Positions 42,224 through 51,088 are shown, numbered from the stretch's first letter. The stretch: 64,000 nt of DNA from UBA11090 sp035560555 (GCA_035560555.1 DATMZF010000025.1:13342-77341), one strand, 5' to 3'. Translations and numbers: made by a program. Notes: generated from the letters alone by a model not told the origin.

Positions 42224-42595
42224 CTATTCGTTCCCGATGAACTGGCTGATTTCCTGCGCGAAGGTGCGCGTATTGATGGGTTTGCCGATAAACCCGGTAT
42301 CGGAAATGGCTTTTATCTCCTCCTTGCCGTCGGGCATCACGGAGGCGGTCACGAATACGATGGGAATCATCCGGGTCTCTTCGTAGCCGCGCAGCAGCAA
42401 TGCGGCTTCTGAACCGCGCATGTCCGGAAGGCGGACGTCCATGATGATGACATCAGGTTTTTCGCCTCTTGCCAAAGCCATCCCGCTGGTGGCGTCCTTA
42501 GCCTCAAACACCTCAAAGCCGGCGATTTCGAGGAGGTCCTTTTCCAGAAGCAGATTGTTGTCGTTGTCGTCCACGACCAAGGCCTTGAATCTCAT
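42224..42595 (-). CDS. Single-domain response regulator (receiver only)
   Basis: 123 residues, one CheY-like receiver: acidic pair Asp9-Asp10, phospho-acceptor Asp53 (IIMDVRLPDM), Thr in VTAS and Lys in GKPIN. It sits between the kinase (one base gap) and the HD-GYP regulator (three-base gap), so the three are one unit. It may act as a phosphate shuttle or sink between them, similar to DivK-type proteins. Confidence 0.88.
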   Translation of the reverse strand: MRFKALVVDDNDNNLLLEKDLLEIAGFEVFEAKDATSGMALARGEKPDVIIMDVRLPDMRGSEAALLLRGYEETRMIPIVFVTASVMPDGKEEIKAISDTGFIGKPINTRTFAQEISQFIGNE

Positions 42596-42596
42596 A

Positions 42597-44906
42597 TCAA
42601 GCCGTCCCGGGGGAAACGATGGGCAAAGAGAAGTGAATCAGCGTCCCCTTGTCCAAGCCCTCCGAGGTCGCAAACAATTCTCCGCCGTGCAGTTCAACCA
42701 TCTTCTTGGAGAGCGGCAGCCCCAGCCCGGTGCCCTCGGTCACCCGAGAATAGGGAGTGTCCACGCGGAAAAAGCCTTCAAATATTTTCCCCATGTTTTC
42801 GGGGGCGATGCCGATGCCTGTATCCCAGACATCGATCTCGATAGCGGGACCGGCTTTTTTCGCCCGCATGCCGATCATTCCCCCCTCGGGGGTGAATTTT
42901 ACCGCGTTCGAAAGCAGGTTGTAGATGATCTCTTTTACCTTCAGTTCATCGGCTTCGATATCCGGCAGGTCTTCCGGTATCTCCAGAACCATCTGAAGAT
43001 TCTTTTTTCTCACCATGTCCGCCACAAGCAGGGAAATCTCGTTCAACAGGCTTTTTGTGGGCAGAATGGACAGCGCGAGCTTCATCTTCCCAGCCTCGAC
43101 CTTCGCCATATCGAGAATCTGATTTATGAGAAGGAGAAGATGTTTCCCGCTGACCAGTACGTTGTTGACATATTTCTTCTGTTTTTCGTTGAGCGTCCCG
43201 AATATCTCGTCATACAGCACTTCAGAGAAACCGTTTATCGAATTGAGGGGTGTCCTGAGTTCATGCGACATGTTCGCCAAGAACTCGGATTTCGCCCGCG
43301 CGGTTCGCTTCAGCTCTATCGTCAACTCCTCCAGTTCATCATGGGCCTTCTCGAGCCCTTTTTCCACTTTCCTGCGCTCGGTGATATCCTCGATTGCAAG
43401 AAGGATTATCTTTTCCTTCCCCGACATTCTCTGGATCTGCCGAGCGTTCAGCAGCATGACCCGTCTTCCGATATCCGCGAAATCGTGCTCGACTTCATAG
43501 TCTCCGAAAGTCGCTTTCTGGGGGAGGATGTTTTCGAGCAATTCCCGCAGTTTCGGGATATCCCACTGCTTGTTGCCCAGATCGTAGATGAGCTGGCCCA
43601 CGGTCTCCTCGGGCTTAACCTTGAAGACTTCGTAGAAGGAACGGCTGGCTGAGACAACCCGCAAATCCTGATCGAGGGAGATAAGGGGTTCGCGCACCGT
43701 GTTGATGATGCTTTCGGAGTACTCGCGAGCGACATCAGCCGTTCGCTTCACAAATTCCAGTTCTTTGTTGGCTTTACTCAAGCCGATTTCCGTTTCCCTG
43801 TGTTCCGTTACATTGCGAAAGACCATCACGGCGCCAATCAGCGCGCTCTCGCGATTTCGAATCGGCGCGCAGTTGTCGGCGATACTGTATTCCCGGCCTG
43901 TACGCGAGATTAAAATAGTATGGTTTGCCGTTCCTTGCATCGTGCCGTGGGCCAAAGTCTCAGTTATCGGCATCCTGAAGGGCTGGCGCGTTTCCTCGTT
44001 GATGATGTGGAAGACTTCTTCCATGGAGCGGCCATTTGCTTCTGCCAGCGTCCACCCAGTTAGCTTTTCGGCGAGCGGATTCAGAAGTGTCACGCAACCG
44101 CCTGAATCGGTGGCAAGCACCGCGTCGCCTATGGAGTTGAGCGTTGCGGTGAGCTTCCCCTCGCTGGCTTGCAAGGTCACATTGGCTTGCCGCAGTTGAT
44201 TATTTAGGTCCTCCTGGATTTCCAGCAGATGCCGCGTTTCGGCATGAACCAGGTTTTTAAGCTGGCTCTGGGTTTCTTGATAGATGAATCTCATGAATAA
44301 CAACGCATACAAAAGGGAAAACAGATTAAGGGTTATGATGGTTATGAGCAGATACCTCATGTTCGATTGAAATTTTTCGTCGTGTCGGGCTAAAACACCT
44401 TGTTCTATCTGGAGAAAGCCTTTCATTTCGGTACGGATCGAATCCATCAGCGATTTGCCCTGGCTGCCGCGCATGTTCGCCAGCGCTGCGGACAGGTTGT
44501 TGTTGCGGCGCAATTGTATATTGAGCGACAGTTCCGCCAGCTTGGCTTTTATCATCGGCGCAAGCGCATCCAGATATTCGTAGGCCGCGGCGGTCAACGG
44601 AGTCCTGCGCAGCTCCGCCAGGATAGCGGCGATGCCGTCTCGCACTCCCAAGAACGGTTCCAGAAAGGTCTCCTCGCCGGTCAAAAGATAACCTCGCTCG
44701 CCCGTTTCGGCGTCTATCAGCGAAGACATCAGCTTGTTCGCGTTGTCCAGTACACCAGTGGCGTGTTTCCGGCCATCGGCTTCTTCTTTTATTTTGCTGA
44801 AAGCCCAGAGCGAAACCAGAACCATCACGGATATCACCAGCGCCAGTCCCGCGAGGAAGGCGAAGTTCTTTCGGGCAATTTTCATATGACGCTGGTTCTC
44901 CCTCAA
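42597..44906 (-). CDS. Sensor histidine kinase, CHASE3 plus two PAS domains
   Basis: 769 residues from TTG 44906 (AGGAAG about nine bases upstream); ATG 44885 is the alternative. Transmembrane helix, CHASE3 sensor (LMSSLIDAETGERGYLLTGEETFLEPF), second transmembrane helix near 185-210, coiled coil, two PAS domains (TLNSIGDAVLATDSGGCVTLLNPLAEKLTGW; IINTVREPLISLDQDLRVVSASRSF), HisKA with His548 (NMSHELRTPLNSI) and HATPase (NLLSNAVKFT, DTGIGIAP, GTGLGLPLS). It probably drives the receiver and HD-GYP proteins encoded directly after it. Confidence 0.9.
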   Translation of the reverse strand: MRENQRHMKIARKNFAFLAGLALVISVMVLVSLWAFSKIKEEADGRKHATGVLDNANKLMSSLIDAETGERGYLLTGEETFLEPFLGVRDGIAAILAELRRTPLTAAAYEYLDALAPMIKAKLAELSLNIQLRRNNNLSAALANMRGSQGKSLMDSIRTEMKGFLQIEQGVLARHDEKFQSNMRYLLITIITLNLFSLLYALLFMRFIYQETQSQLKNLVHAETRHLLEIQEDLNNQLRQANVTLQASEGKLTATLNSIGDAVLATDSGGCVTLLNPLAEKLTGWTLAEANGRSMEEVFHIINEETRQPFRMPITETLAHGTMQGTANHTILISRTGREYSIADNCAPIRNRESALIGAVMVFRNVTEHRETEIGLSKANKELEFVKRTADVAREYSESIINTVREPLISLDQDLRVVSASRSFYEVFKVKPEETVGQLIYDLGNKQWDIPKLRELLENILPQKATFGDYEVEHDFADIGRRVMLLNARQIQRMSGKEKIILLAIEDITERRKVEKGLEKAHDELEELTIELKRTARAKSEFLANMSHELRTPLNSINGFSEVLYDEIFGTLNEKQKKYVNNVLVSGKHLLLLINQILDMAKVEAGKMKLALSILPTKSLLNEISLLVADMVRKKNLQMVLEIPEDLPDIEADELKVKEIIYNLLSNAVKFTPEGGMIGMRAKKAGPAIEIDVWDTGIGIAPENMGKIFEGFFRVDTPYSRVTEGTGLGLPLSKKMVELHGGELFATSEGLDKGTLIHFSLPIVSPGTA

Positions 44907-45144
44907 TAGAAAGTCTTCCTCTACTGCTGCGCCGGCCGCTAGGGCGATCTTTGCCCCCCACTTTGGCCTTTCAATCCCTAGATGCGGATCTGAGCATCGC
45001 CCATGACAACGTTAAAGATCGGAATCAGACAGGAAATAGTCTGTACGTCAACGCACATAGGCAATGCTTCTTTTCTATGTGATCAACCGAACAGATAAAA
45101 TCCTAGTATTGTCGTATGTTGAATTTGATTAAATAGCGAAGAGG

Positions 45145-45975
45145 TTGAAGGCCGCATTACTCGCGATCGCGGCGATTGGTCTCATCATCGGTCTCACAGC
45201 TGGCGCTGGGGCGCCAGTCCCTGTTGACAAGCCTAAAGCTGAGCTGGTTGCGCATGTGCCTGAAACCAAAGTTAAAAAAGCATATCGGGTACTCAACGAC
45301 GGGATGTATGTTCTGGAAGGCGTCGTCAGGACGGAGGACGGACAGCTGGCCGACCGTGACATCGAAAAAATCAATACAATGCTGGTCTGGGGAAATTTCT
45401 CATCGAATAATATCACCAAGGATGAGATGGCGAAACTGGGAGAAAACAACATGTTTACGGCCTTGCTTAAGGGACATGAAACAGTCGTGCCAACGCAATT
45501 CGCCAAATATGTCCAAATCGGAGACATAATCTTCACCGCAAGCGCCGATACAAATGGGCAGATCATCTATACGTCCGATACGACCGGTGAAGTAGTCTCA
45601 TATTTCACCAAGAGCGAAGACAACATTGCCTTTTTTCAAGGAAATGCGTTTCGGGAATCACTGGCTGCCCAAAAAGGTCGAAAGGGCTATGAAAAATTCG
45701 AAATAGCTTCTTTCTTTCAGGATGCCCCCGGCGCTGCTCTCGAGAAGAACAAGTGCCAGAACAAGAAGTATTGCAGACACTGGGACAACAGGGTTCCCAA
45801 CATCTGCGGGATCAAGGGCTTCTTCAAGACAAACGGTTTCATCCCCGGGAATTTCAAGGAGGACTCCGACGGAACGTGGGCTGTCGCTGATGTCGTCACC
45901 GGCGCGACGATAGCTGAGCTTGAAAGATATGTGCGCTGCCATACAGACCGCGTTGGTATTTACGCATATTTTTAG
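45145..45975 (+). CDS. Secreted protein of unknown function
   Basis: 276 residues from TTG 45145, the only in-frame start after a stop at 45130. N-terminal signal-like helix (KAALLAIAAIGLIIGLTAGAGAP), then a soluble part with no motif I recognise. Four to five Cys near the C-terminal third (KCQNKKYC, NICGI, RCH) could form disulphides or bind metal. The ribosome site (GAGG) abuts the TTG, which is unusually close. Codon use is less GC-rich than the kinase gene beside it, suggesting that the accessory region begins here. Confidence 0.6.
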   Translation: MKAALLAIAAIGLIIGLTAGAGAPVPVDKPKAELVAHVPETKVKKAYRVLNDGMYVLEGVVRTEDGQLADRDIEKINTMLVWGNFSSNNITKDEMAKLGENNMFTALLKGHETVVPTQFAKYVQIGDIIFTASADTNGQIIYTSDTTGEVVSYFTKSEDNIAFFQGNAFRESLAAQKGRKGYEKFEIASFFQDAPGAALEKNKCQNKKYCRHWDNRVPNICGIKGFFKTNGFIPGNFKEDSDGTWAVADVVTGATIAELERYVRCHTDRVGIYAYF

Positions 45976-46195
45976 GAAATGATGTGGAGCGGATAGATAT
46001 GCCTGATTTGGTTTGGAGAGAGCTCCGTCTTGAGACCACTTTCGAGCTTGCATCGAAAAGATCCGTTCCGATAGAGCTATTCTTGGGAGTCAGCGCACGC
46101 TGAAAGCCCTAAAGTCAAGAAGGATAGTATGGAAGACCGTTTAGCTAGCGGCATGGTATGCAGCAGGTCCGCACAGTATCCGAAGGGAGAAAGAG

Positions 46196-46342
46196 ATGTT
46201 GATGTTGGTTTCTGTCATATTGATCGCGCTTTGGGTTCTCGGGTTGATCACCTCGTACACGTTGGGCGGATTCATCCATATCCTCTTGGTCATCGCGGTC
46301 GTGCTCGTACTCGTTCGCATCATCAGCGGCCGACGTCTATAA
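46196..46342 (+). CDS. Lmo0937/DUF5670-like 48-residue membrane protein
   Basis: Small gene read directly: ATG 46196, GGGAGAAAGAG upstream, stop TAA 46340-46342. The product (48 residues) opens MLMLVSVILIALWVLGLITS, then YTLGGFIHILLVIAVVLVLV and a basic end RIISGRRL: two hydrophobic helices around the conserved SYTLGGFIH core of Lmo0937-type proteins. These tiny membrane proteins are linked to general stress in some bacteria; biochemical role unknown. Confidence 0.85.
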   Translation: MLMLVSVILIALWVLGLITSYTLGGFIHILLVIAVVLVLVRIISGRRL

Positions 46343-46676
46343 TTTTCGCGCCGCCAGCATAGCAAAGAACCCTGAAAAAGCGAAGAATGACGAACGGGAC
46401 AGTGAGTCCCCTTGGTTTCTGCCTGCTTTCTTGATGCTCGTAAATCATCGCCTCGCGGCTAGCCGCGGGGTATGAAACCCGCGAGGGATCAACCTCCAAT
46501 ACTATGGCTGCAAGGGTCTTCGCAAGATCGTCTTTGCCGAGCACATCATTCTCCGTCAGCCCATGAAAATCGATCTGGATCCATTCGTGTCGTGAGTCGC
46601 ATGACTGCCTGGCTGGTCATGCCAAAAATACCTTGACGCCGGCCACCCTCGATCGGTATAGTGACTCTGCCGATTT
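46343..46676. other. Non-coding stretch before the tandem array
   Basis: No gene seen. It holds one palindromic spot (CCTCGCGG near 46451 against CCGCGAGG near 46480) and, around 46562-46600, a degenerate string (AAAATCGATCTGG) that may be a fourth, eroded copy of the array unit. Base composition is mixed. Confidence 0.4.
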
Positions 46677-46927
46677 TCCGTCGCGTAAGCTGCGGAAGAA
46701 AATCGCGACCGTCGTACATCGACGGCCTGTCTCGGGGAGCCCAACGCAAAGACGGTGAAAGCCGGAGATGCACGACGGTTTCCTTAGAATTCGTGTTGCG
46801 AGAAGCAACACATCAAAATCGCGACCGTCGTAAGCCGGCGTGTACGATCTTTTTAGCATAGGTTCTACATGGCTAACCGCCGGCTCACGACGGTTACCTA
46901 TAAAAACCGCGTCGCGAGAAGCGACGC
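46677..46927. repeat. Tandem 116-117 bp units with co-varying hairpins upstream of tRNA-Gly
   Basis: Three copies of a short hairpin start at 46677, 46793 and 46909. The second is GTGTTGC-GAGAA-GCAACAC and the third GCGTCGC-GAGAA-GCGACGC: same loop, different but fully paired stems. Each is followed about ten bases later by GCGACCGTCGTA (46705, 46821, and 46938 where it is the start of the tRNA). In the first two units ACCGTCGT pairs with ACGACGGT about 65 bases on (46772-46779, 46887-46894), with inner arms that differ yet still pair (CATC/GATG against AGCCGGCG/CGCCGGCT). Compensatory change across units points to selection on structure. It is not a CRISPR array and no protein reading frame is kept (116 is not a multiple of three). 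Confidence 0.7.
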
Positions 46928-46937
46928 ACGTCCAATC

Positions 46938-47008
46938 GCGACCGTCGTATACCGGTATTACCCGAGCTTCCCAAGCTCGAGAAGCGGGTTCGACTCCCGT
47001 CGGTCGCT
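46938..47008 (+). tRNA. glyT(CCC): tRNA-Gly (anticodon CCC)
   Basis: A complete 71-nt cloverleaf. Acceptor GCGACCG/CGGTCGC; U8; D-arm of 18 nt with A14, G18-G19, A21; anticodon stem CGAGC/GCTCG with loop TTCCCAA (CCC at 34-36); 4-nt variable loop; T-stem GCGGG/CCCGT with loop TTCGACT; discriminator U73 as is usual for bacterial tRNA-Gly. CCA is not encoded (TCTA follows). The D-stem has only three good pairs. Its last 46 nt recur at 58350, the usual mark of an integration site. Confidence 0.88.
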
Positions 47009-47011
47009 CTA
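46966..47011 (+). repeat. Left attachment-type repeat (3' half of tRNA-Gly)
   Basis: 46 nt from the anticodon stem through the discriminator and three bases more, identical to 58350-58395 and similar to 49639-49685. Tyrosine integrases typically recombine in this part of a tRNA and regenerate its 3' end. Confidence 0.8.
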
Positions 47012-47080
47012 CGATTAAGTCTTTTTTAATAAAAGACTTATGCTTTGACCGCAAAAACGGAGAAGCGCCATTATTATCCA

Positions 47081-47103
47081 AAGTCACCCGAAAAGTCACA
47101 CTT
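47081..47103. repeat. Possible integrase arm-type site pair, left
   Basis: Two AAGTCAC copies (47081 and 47093) within 23 nt; the same pair, 21 of 23 bases alike, is at 49490-49512 just inside the second attachment-type repeat. The placing, inside both ends of the putative element, recalls arm-binding sites of lambda-type integrases. Confidence 0.45.
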
Positions 47104-47109
47104 CGGGCG

Positions 47110-47674
47110 CCTGGAGGAATAAACGCGCTCTCCGTTTTTGTTTTTTTAAGGGAAAAGAAAACGACTGGCGAAAAGTCTTGGTACGCAAAGTTCTGGAATG
47201 AAGAATCAAATCGATACAACTGTACAAGAGCCCTTGGAATAACATATACCGGGAGACGGGGCGGACAAGATTGCTGCAATTATAGTTGCCCAAGCTATTG
47301 CTGCAGATATAAAACGTGAAGAAGACCCGCTTTCCCTAGATTACATCTCTTCGTTCTGGGCTCCTGATAGCCGGCATGTTCGTGCACGAGCTCTGGTCGA
47401 TCATAGACCTCTATCGTTAGACTACCTTGATCACGATCGCCGAGCAATTAAGCTGTACATTGCCCCGTACCCAGGTTTCAAGTCACTTCGCCTTTCAAAA
47501 GTCAAAGCCGGAATCATCAAAGATCGGCGACTCTGGGCAATCGAAAAAGGAGCTACTCTTAGAGTCAGCAATGTCGCGCTTCAAGCTATAAAAGTACCGA
47601 TGCATGATGCTGTGACACGAGGAGAATTACCTTCCGATCCACTACCTGTTGTGAAGAAAATACCAAAGGAATGA
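47110..47674 (+). pseudogene. Truncated, frameshifted tyrosine integrase
   Basis: The first part (REKKTTGEKSWYAKFWNEES.. in one frame) resembles the N-terminal start of spirochaete phage-type integrases. At about 47258-47265 the frame shifts, and continues ADIKREEDPLSLDYISSFW, RARALVDHRPLSLDYLDHDRRAIKLYI, FKSLRLSKVKAGIIKDRRLWAIEKG, NVALQAIKVPMHDAVTRGELPSDP, the SAM-like core-binding domain. A stop at 47672-47674 comes before the catalytic domain (R-HxxR-Y), which is missing. It sits 100 bases after the tRNA, where integrases of tRNA-integrated elements normally lie. Confidence 0.65.
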
Positions 47675-47795
47675 GGAGTCCTCCCGCCGCCATATCGACA
47701 CGCCAAAACGTCATTTTACGTTCGGTTTGGCGCTTCGGCTGGTTTTTCGATGGCTTCGCCGCCGCGCGCGTGGTAGAATCCTACGCAGAAGCCCC

Positions 47796-48797
47796 ATGGA
47801 AAAAATGTCAGCGCGGAAAGCATCCGCCCGCCCACTTCTCTTCGCCGCCATACTATTCGCGCTCGTCGCGCAGTCCTGCGGAAACCTGTTCCCGCCTCCA
47901 TCGCCCTACGACGAGAATCCGGACGAGGCCGAGCGCCTGACCATCCTGGCCGACATACATCTGCCCTATAAGGCTTCGAAGCTCGAGAACGCCGCGGAGG
48001 GCGAGGCGCGGACCGCCGCCAAGCTGGCCATGCGCGATGAGATCAACGCCTGGACCGATACGAGTCGCGTCATCCTGACCGGAGACATGGTCGGCGAGCG
48101 GGGATGCCCGGATGAGTATGCCGTCGCGCTTTCCTATATTTCGGGCTTGAGCAGCCAGGTCCGCCCCATCGCTGGCAATCACGAGTACACCTATTCCGAC
48201 GAGTTCGATCCGGCGGGGAGCCTTGTCCTCTGCGAGGCGGACGAGAGGGCGCGGAAACTGGAATATTTCAAGACCGCAATGGGATTGGAGTCCCTCCAGC
48301 GCGAAGAGGAGCTGGGCGGCTACGAACTGATCTACCTTTCCTCCGATTCGCTCGACAAGAGCCGCCGGGTCGGGATCTCGCCGGAGTCCCTCGCCTGGCT
48401 CGACGATTGCCTATCCGCGCACGCGTCGTTTCCGACGATTATTTTCTTCCACGCGCCGCTCGAGGGAACGCTGAACGTCAAGGGCAAGCCGGCTTCCGGA
48501 AGTAGCGTCGCCCAACCCGCGAACGCGATCCGCGAGATCCTCGGACGCCATCCCCAGGCCTTCCTCTGGGTTTCGGGGCACACGCACACGAGGCCGAGCA
48601 ATGCGTCCTTCGCGTCGCCGATCAACCTGTACGATGGCCGCGTCATGAACATCCACTGCCCCGATTCGGATCGTATCGATCCTTGCACGAACTCCTTGTG
48701 GCTCTATCCCGACCATGTCCTGATCAGAACCTACGATCATCGGCGAGGCGCATGGCTCACGAGGCTGGACCGGCGCGTGGCGGCCCGGGGCCGCTAG
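47796..48797 (+). CDS. Calcineurin-type metallophosphoesterase, probable lipoprotein
   Basis: 333 residues from ATG 47796 (47805 is the alternative). Signal region ARPLLFAAILFALVAQSC with a Cys that could be lipidated; spirochaetal lipoboxes are this relaxed. Metallophosphoesterase motifs in order: ADIHLP, LTGDMVGE, AGNHEY, FFHAPL, SGHTHTR. The substrate (phosphodiester or phosphomonoester outside the cell) is not visible. GC and codon use match the chromosome rather than the island around it, so it is either cargo from a close relative or an original gene between two insertions. TAGAAT at about 47771 may be its -10. Confidence 0.85.
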   Translation: MEKMSARKASARPLLFAAILFALVAQSCGNLFPPPSPYDENPDEAERLTILADIHLPYKASKLENAAEGEARTAAKLAMRDEINAWTDTSRVILTGDMVGERGCPDEYAVALSYISGLSSQVRPIAGNHEYTYSDEFDPAGSLVLCEADERARKLEYFKTAMGLESLQREEELGGYELIYLSSDSLDKSRRVGISPESLAWLDDCLSAHASFPTIIFFHAPLEGTLNVKGKPASGSSVAQPANAIREILGRHPQAFLWVSGHTHTRPSNASFASPINLYDGRVMNIHCPDSDRIDPCTNSLWLYPDHVLIRTYDHRRGAWLTRLDRRVAARGR

Positions 48798-48984
48798 TGT
48801 TCTGTAAAATGCAAAAGGCGTGAAAAATCTAAATACTTGTGGCATACTCATCGCACGGAAATAGAAGTAGAGCCGAATACTACGAATGAAGTGATCGGCT
48901 TCATGGAAAGGATTCTGGCGGTAAGATCAATTCAACATAAATACGCCGTCAGGCTCCAAACGATCTAGAGCAGAGCTCGCGATC

Positions 48985-49348
48985 GATCGCGGATTAAAGC
49001 CGCATTTAGTCAAAAAATTTCAACTAGCTGTGATCCCGATTTTGAAAAGAGGCTCGAAGGCGTCGTTGGATTATATCTCATTCTTGAAGATGGTGAACCG
49101 CAAGTGCCCGAAGGGGAAGACACTTCATATTATTGCAGACAGCTATTCAACGCATAAGACCAAAGAAGTGCGAGAGTATCTTGAATCCATGAAAGAGAAT
49201 TCGTCGCGATAGTTGAGCGAGCGTCGATGAACTTGAAAAAGCGATAGGCGACTATATAAAAACCTGGAATGATTCAAGCCGCCGATTCAAGTGGGGTAAA
49301 TCAGCCGATAAGATCATGGACAGCATTGCCGCAGCATCGATAGATTAG
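48985..49348 (+). pseudogene. Remnant of an IS630-family transposase
   Basis: Starts in DRGLKPHLVKKFQLAVIP (IS630 GLKPHxVxxFKLS), jumps over the middle, then KGKTLHIIADSYSTHKTKEVREYLE (second catalytic Asp region), stop at 49210, and in another frame ELEKAIGDYIKTWNDSSRRFKWGKSADKIMDSIAAASID to the stop at 49346-49348. The catalytic Asp and final Glu segments and both ends are lost. Upstream 48798-48984 may hold more of it but I cannot align it. Confidence 0.65.
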
Positions 49349-49638
49349 GCAACGTGTAAATGATGGGACACTAAGTACCGTTGGAGGTTTTGAAAGCTAG
49401 GAGGGCGATCGGTTCGCAACCTTTCAAGGATCAGCTTGGAGCGGATAAGGGGCGTAGGATTTAGCATAACAAAGAGTATACTCTTCTCCGAGTCACCACA
49501 AAAGTCACACTTTTCATGCTTTATCCACTGAATCTCCATGATACGATTCTCGCTCGTATGAAACAACAATTATAGCTATTGTATGAACATAATCGCTCGA
49601 AACGAGATCCGGTGATTCTGGATGATACGGCATCCAGA
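49349..49638. other. Accessory stretch between IS remnant and second attachment-type repeat
   Basis: No gene supported. A minus frame (49345-49569, 74 codons) has no motif. It includes the AAGTCAC pair at 49490-49512. AT-richer than the chromosome. Confidence 0.4.
49490..49512. repeat. Possible integrase arm-type site pair, right
   Basis: GAGTCACC then AAAGTCACACTT; 21 of 23 bases match 47081-47103. A further AAAAGTCAC lies at about 49750. Confidence 0.45.
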
Positions 49639-49685
49639 GAGCTTCCAAGCTCGAGAAGCGGGTTCGGCTCCCGTCGGTCGCTTTA
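49639..49685 (+). repeat. Middle attachment-type repeat (eroded tRNA-Gly 3' half)
   Basis: Matches the tRNA-Gly 3' half with one base deleted in the anticodon (CCC to CC), T-loop A to G, and CTCTA to CTTTA. Could mark the right end of a first, older element and the left end of the glycoside island. Confidence 0.7.
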
Positions 49686-49778
49686 AAAAATTCGCGAATG
49701 GCGAGCTTTTTCTTCTATAACAGAATCATCAGAATTCTGCGGTATCTCTAAAAGTCACTAAACACCGATTAAATTTCC

Positions 49779-49826
49779 TTGACAACCAGAAAAACTAAAG
49801 ACATACTCAATAGACAAAACGTTTTG
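49779..49826 (+). promoter_or_regulatory. Promoter and LacI-type operator of the glycoside operon
   Basis: TTGACA (49779-49784), 17 bases, CATACT (49802-49807), then CAAAACGTTTTG (49815-49826), a perfect 12-bp palindrome with central CG as bound by LacI-family repressors. A LacI gene ends the operon (57233). ACAACGTTTGA next to it may be a second half-site. Confidence 0.8.
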
Positions 49827-49858
49827 ACAACGTTTGATTTCTTAAGGAGGTGGAAGTG

Positions 49859-51088
49859 ATGAAAAGGCTTGCTCTGTTGATTGTTATTCTAGTGAGCGTT
49901 CTCATGCCGATGTTCTCGGCGCCAACCACACTAACTGTACTATGGTTCAATGATGCCAACGAATCCGAAGTATTTCAAAATACTATGGCGGATTATGTGG
50001 CCAAGAATCCAAACGTAAAATTGGATGTACAAGTAGTAGCTTTTAGCGCCTATGAGCAAAAACTGAAACTGATGATCGCAGGAGGCAATCCTCCGGACGT
50101 TGCCCGGGTTACGAACAATCAGATATCAGCGTTGATCGATGTTCTGCTACCACTGGATGGAAAAATTCAAGGCTTGGAAGAAATGAAGAAAAACTACCTG
50201 CCCGCTTCGCTCGCTTTCGCTTTGGATGGCAAGGGAAAACTCGTGGCATTTCCAACCGAAGCGACAGCGAACGGCATGCTGGTCAACAAAACAGCCTTTA
50301 AAAATGCGGGTATCGATGTAGACGCGATTTCTAAAACCTGGACCTGGGCAGACTGGGAAACGATAATCGCCAAGGTTATCGCGGCTAACTCAAAGATGAA
50401 GTATGGATTGGCGGTGGATTTCACGCCTCACCGGTTTTCCACACTGATGTTCCAACAAGGCGGCCATTTCCTTAATGCCACCCAAACAGGAATGGACTTT
50501 GAAAACCCGGGAACTATCGCTTCGCTTCGCTTCTTCAAGAATTTACATGACAAGGGCTTGATCCCAAAGTCCGTATGGATGGGATCGGAAAATCCCGCCG
50601 AGCTTTTTCAAGCCGGTCTTGTGGCCTGCCATATCGGAGGAAGCTGGAATATCAACACATATAAGCAAAATGTAAAGGATTTTGAATGGGGTGCCGTTCG
50701 AATGCCCAAGGGAACTATTAATTCCTCGGTCCCTGGCGGAAAATTCATCGCCACATTCAAGGGCGGAAAGAACGAAGCGGAGGCCTTGCGCTTGATAACC
50801 GCGTTCGCCGACAAGGAACATACATCGGCATATGTGCGTGATACCTTCAACCTTTCTTCCCGCACGGATACGGTCGTGAATTACCCGTCCAATAGCAAGG
50901 ATTTCGCAATCTTCCTTGAGGAACTCAAGGTAACGCCCTCGTTTACCGCCAATGAATGGAAAAATGTTGAACTGAATAAAGTCAGCACTTTCATTCGGGA
51001 ACAGATCGTACAGGTTCTCATGGGAAATCTGACACCAGAACAAGCGGCCAAAGCAGTGCAAGAAAAAGGATCTACCTATTTTAAGTAA
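49859..51088 (+). CDS. Carbohydrate ABC transporter substrate-binding protein (SBP_bac_1)
   Basis: 409 residues from ATG 49859, eight bases after AAGGAGG (in-frame GTG 49850 overlaps the ribosome site). Signal peptide KRLALLIVILVSVLMPMFSA. Extracellular-solute-binding type 1 pattern: TLTVLWFNDANESEVFQNTMADYVAKNPNVKLDVQVV, GGNPPDVARVTNNQI, PTEATANGMLVNKTAFKNAGID, CHIGGSWNINTY and PGGKFIATFKGGKNEAEAL. It captures an oligo- or glycoside for the two permeases after it. The ATPase is not in the operon; an MsiK/MalK-type shared ATPase elsewhere must serve. GC is lower than in the chromosome. Confidence 0.88.
   Translation: MKRLALLIVILVSVLMPMFSAPTTLTVLWFNDANESEVFQNTMADYVAKNPNVKLDVQVVAFSAYEQKLKLMIAGGNPPDVARVTNNQISALIDVLLPLDGKIQGLEEMKKNYLPASLAFALDGKGKLVAFPTEATANGMLVNKTAFKNAGIDVDAISKTWTWADWETIIAKVIAANSKMKYGLAVDFTPHRFSTLMFQQGGHFLNATQTGMDFENPGTIASLRFFKNLHDKGLIPKSVWMGSENPAELFQAGLVACHIGGSWNINTYKQNVKDFEWGAVRMPKGTINSSVPGGKFIATFKGGKNEAEALRLITAFADKEHTSAYVRDTFNLSSRTDTVVNYPSNSKDFAIFLEELKVTPSFTANEWKNVELNKVSTFIREQIVQVLMGNLTPEQAAKAVQEKGSTYFK

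Noticed and set aside
46024..46104. Short plus frame beginning MPDLVWREL
   Set aside because: About 34 codons ending in a stop well before the Lmo0937-like gene, no ribosome site and no known motif.
46677..47008. CRISPR array or integron attC array
   Set aside because: Only three units, no uniform spacer/repeat division, no cas genes. The ends do not carry the GTTRRRY/RYYYAAC boxes of attC and no integron integrase is seen.
46617..47279. Minus-strand frame with repeated Tyr-Asp-Gly-Arg-Asp
   Set aside because: It arises from the structured tandem units and runs antisense through the tRNA; unit length is not a multiple of three throughout and the base changes preserve pairing, not codons.
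49345..49569. 74-codon minus frame
   Set aside because: No recognisable domain; lies in eroded island DNA. Kept only as part of the non-coding stretch.
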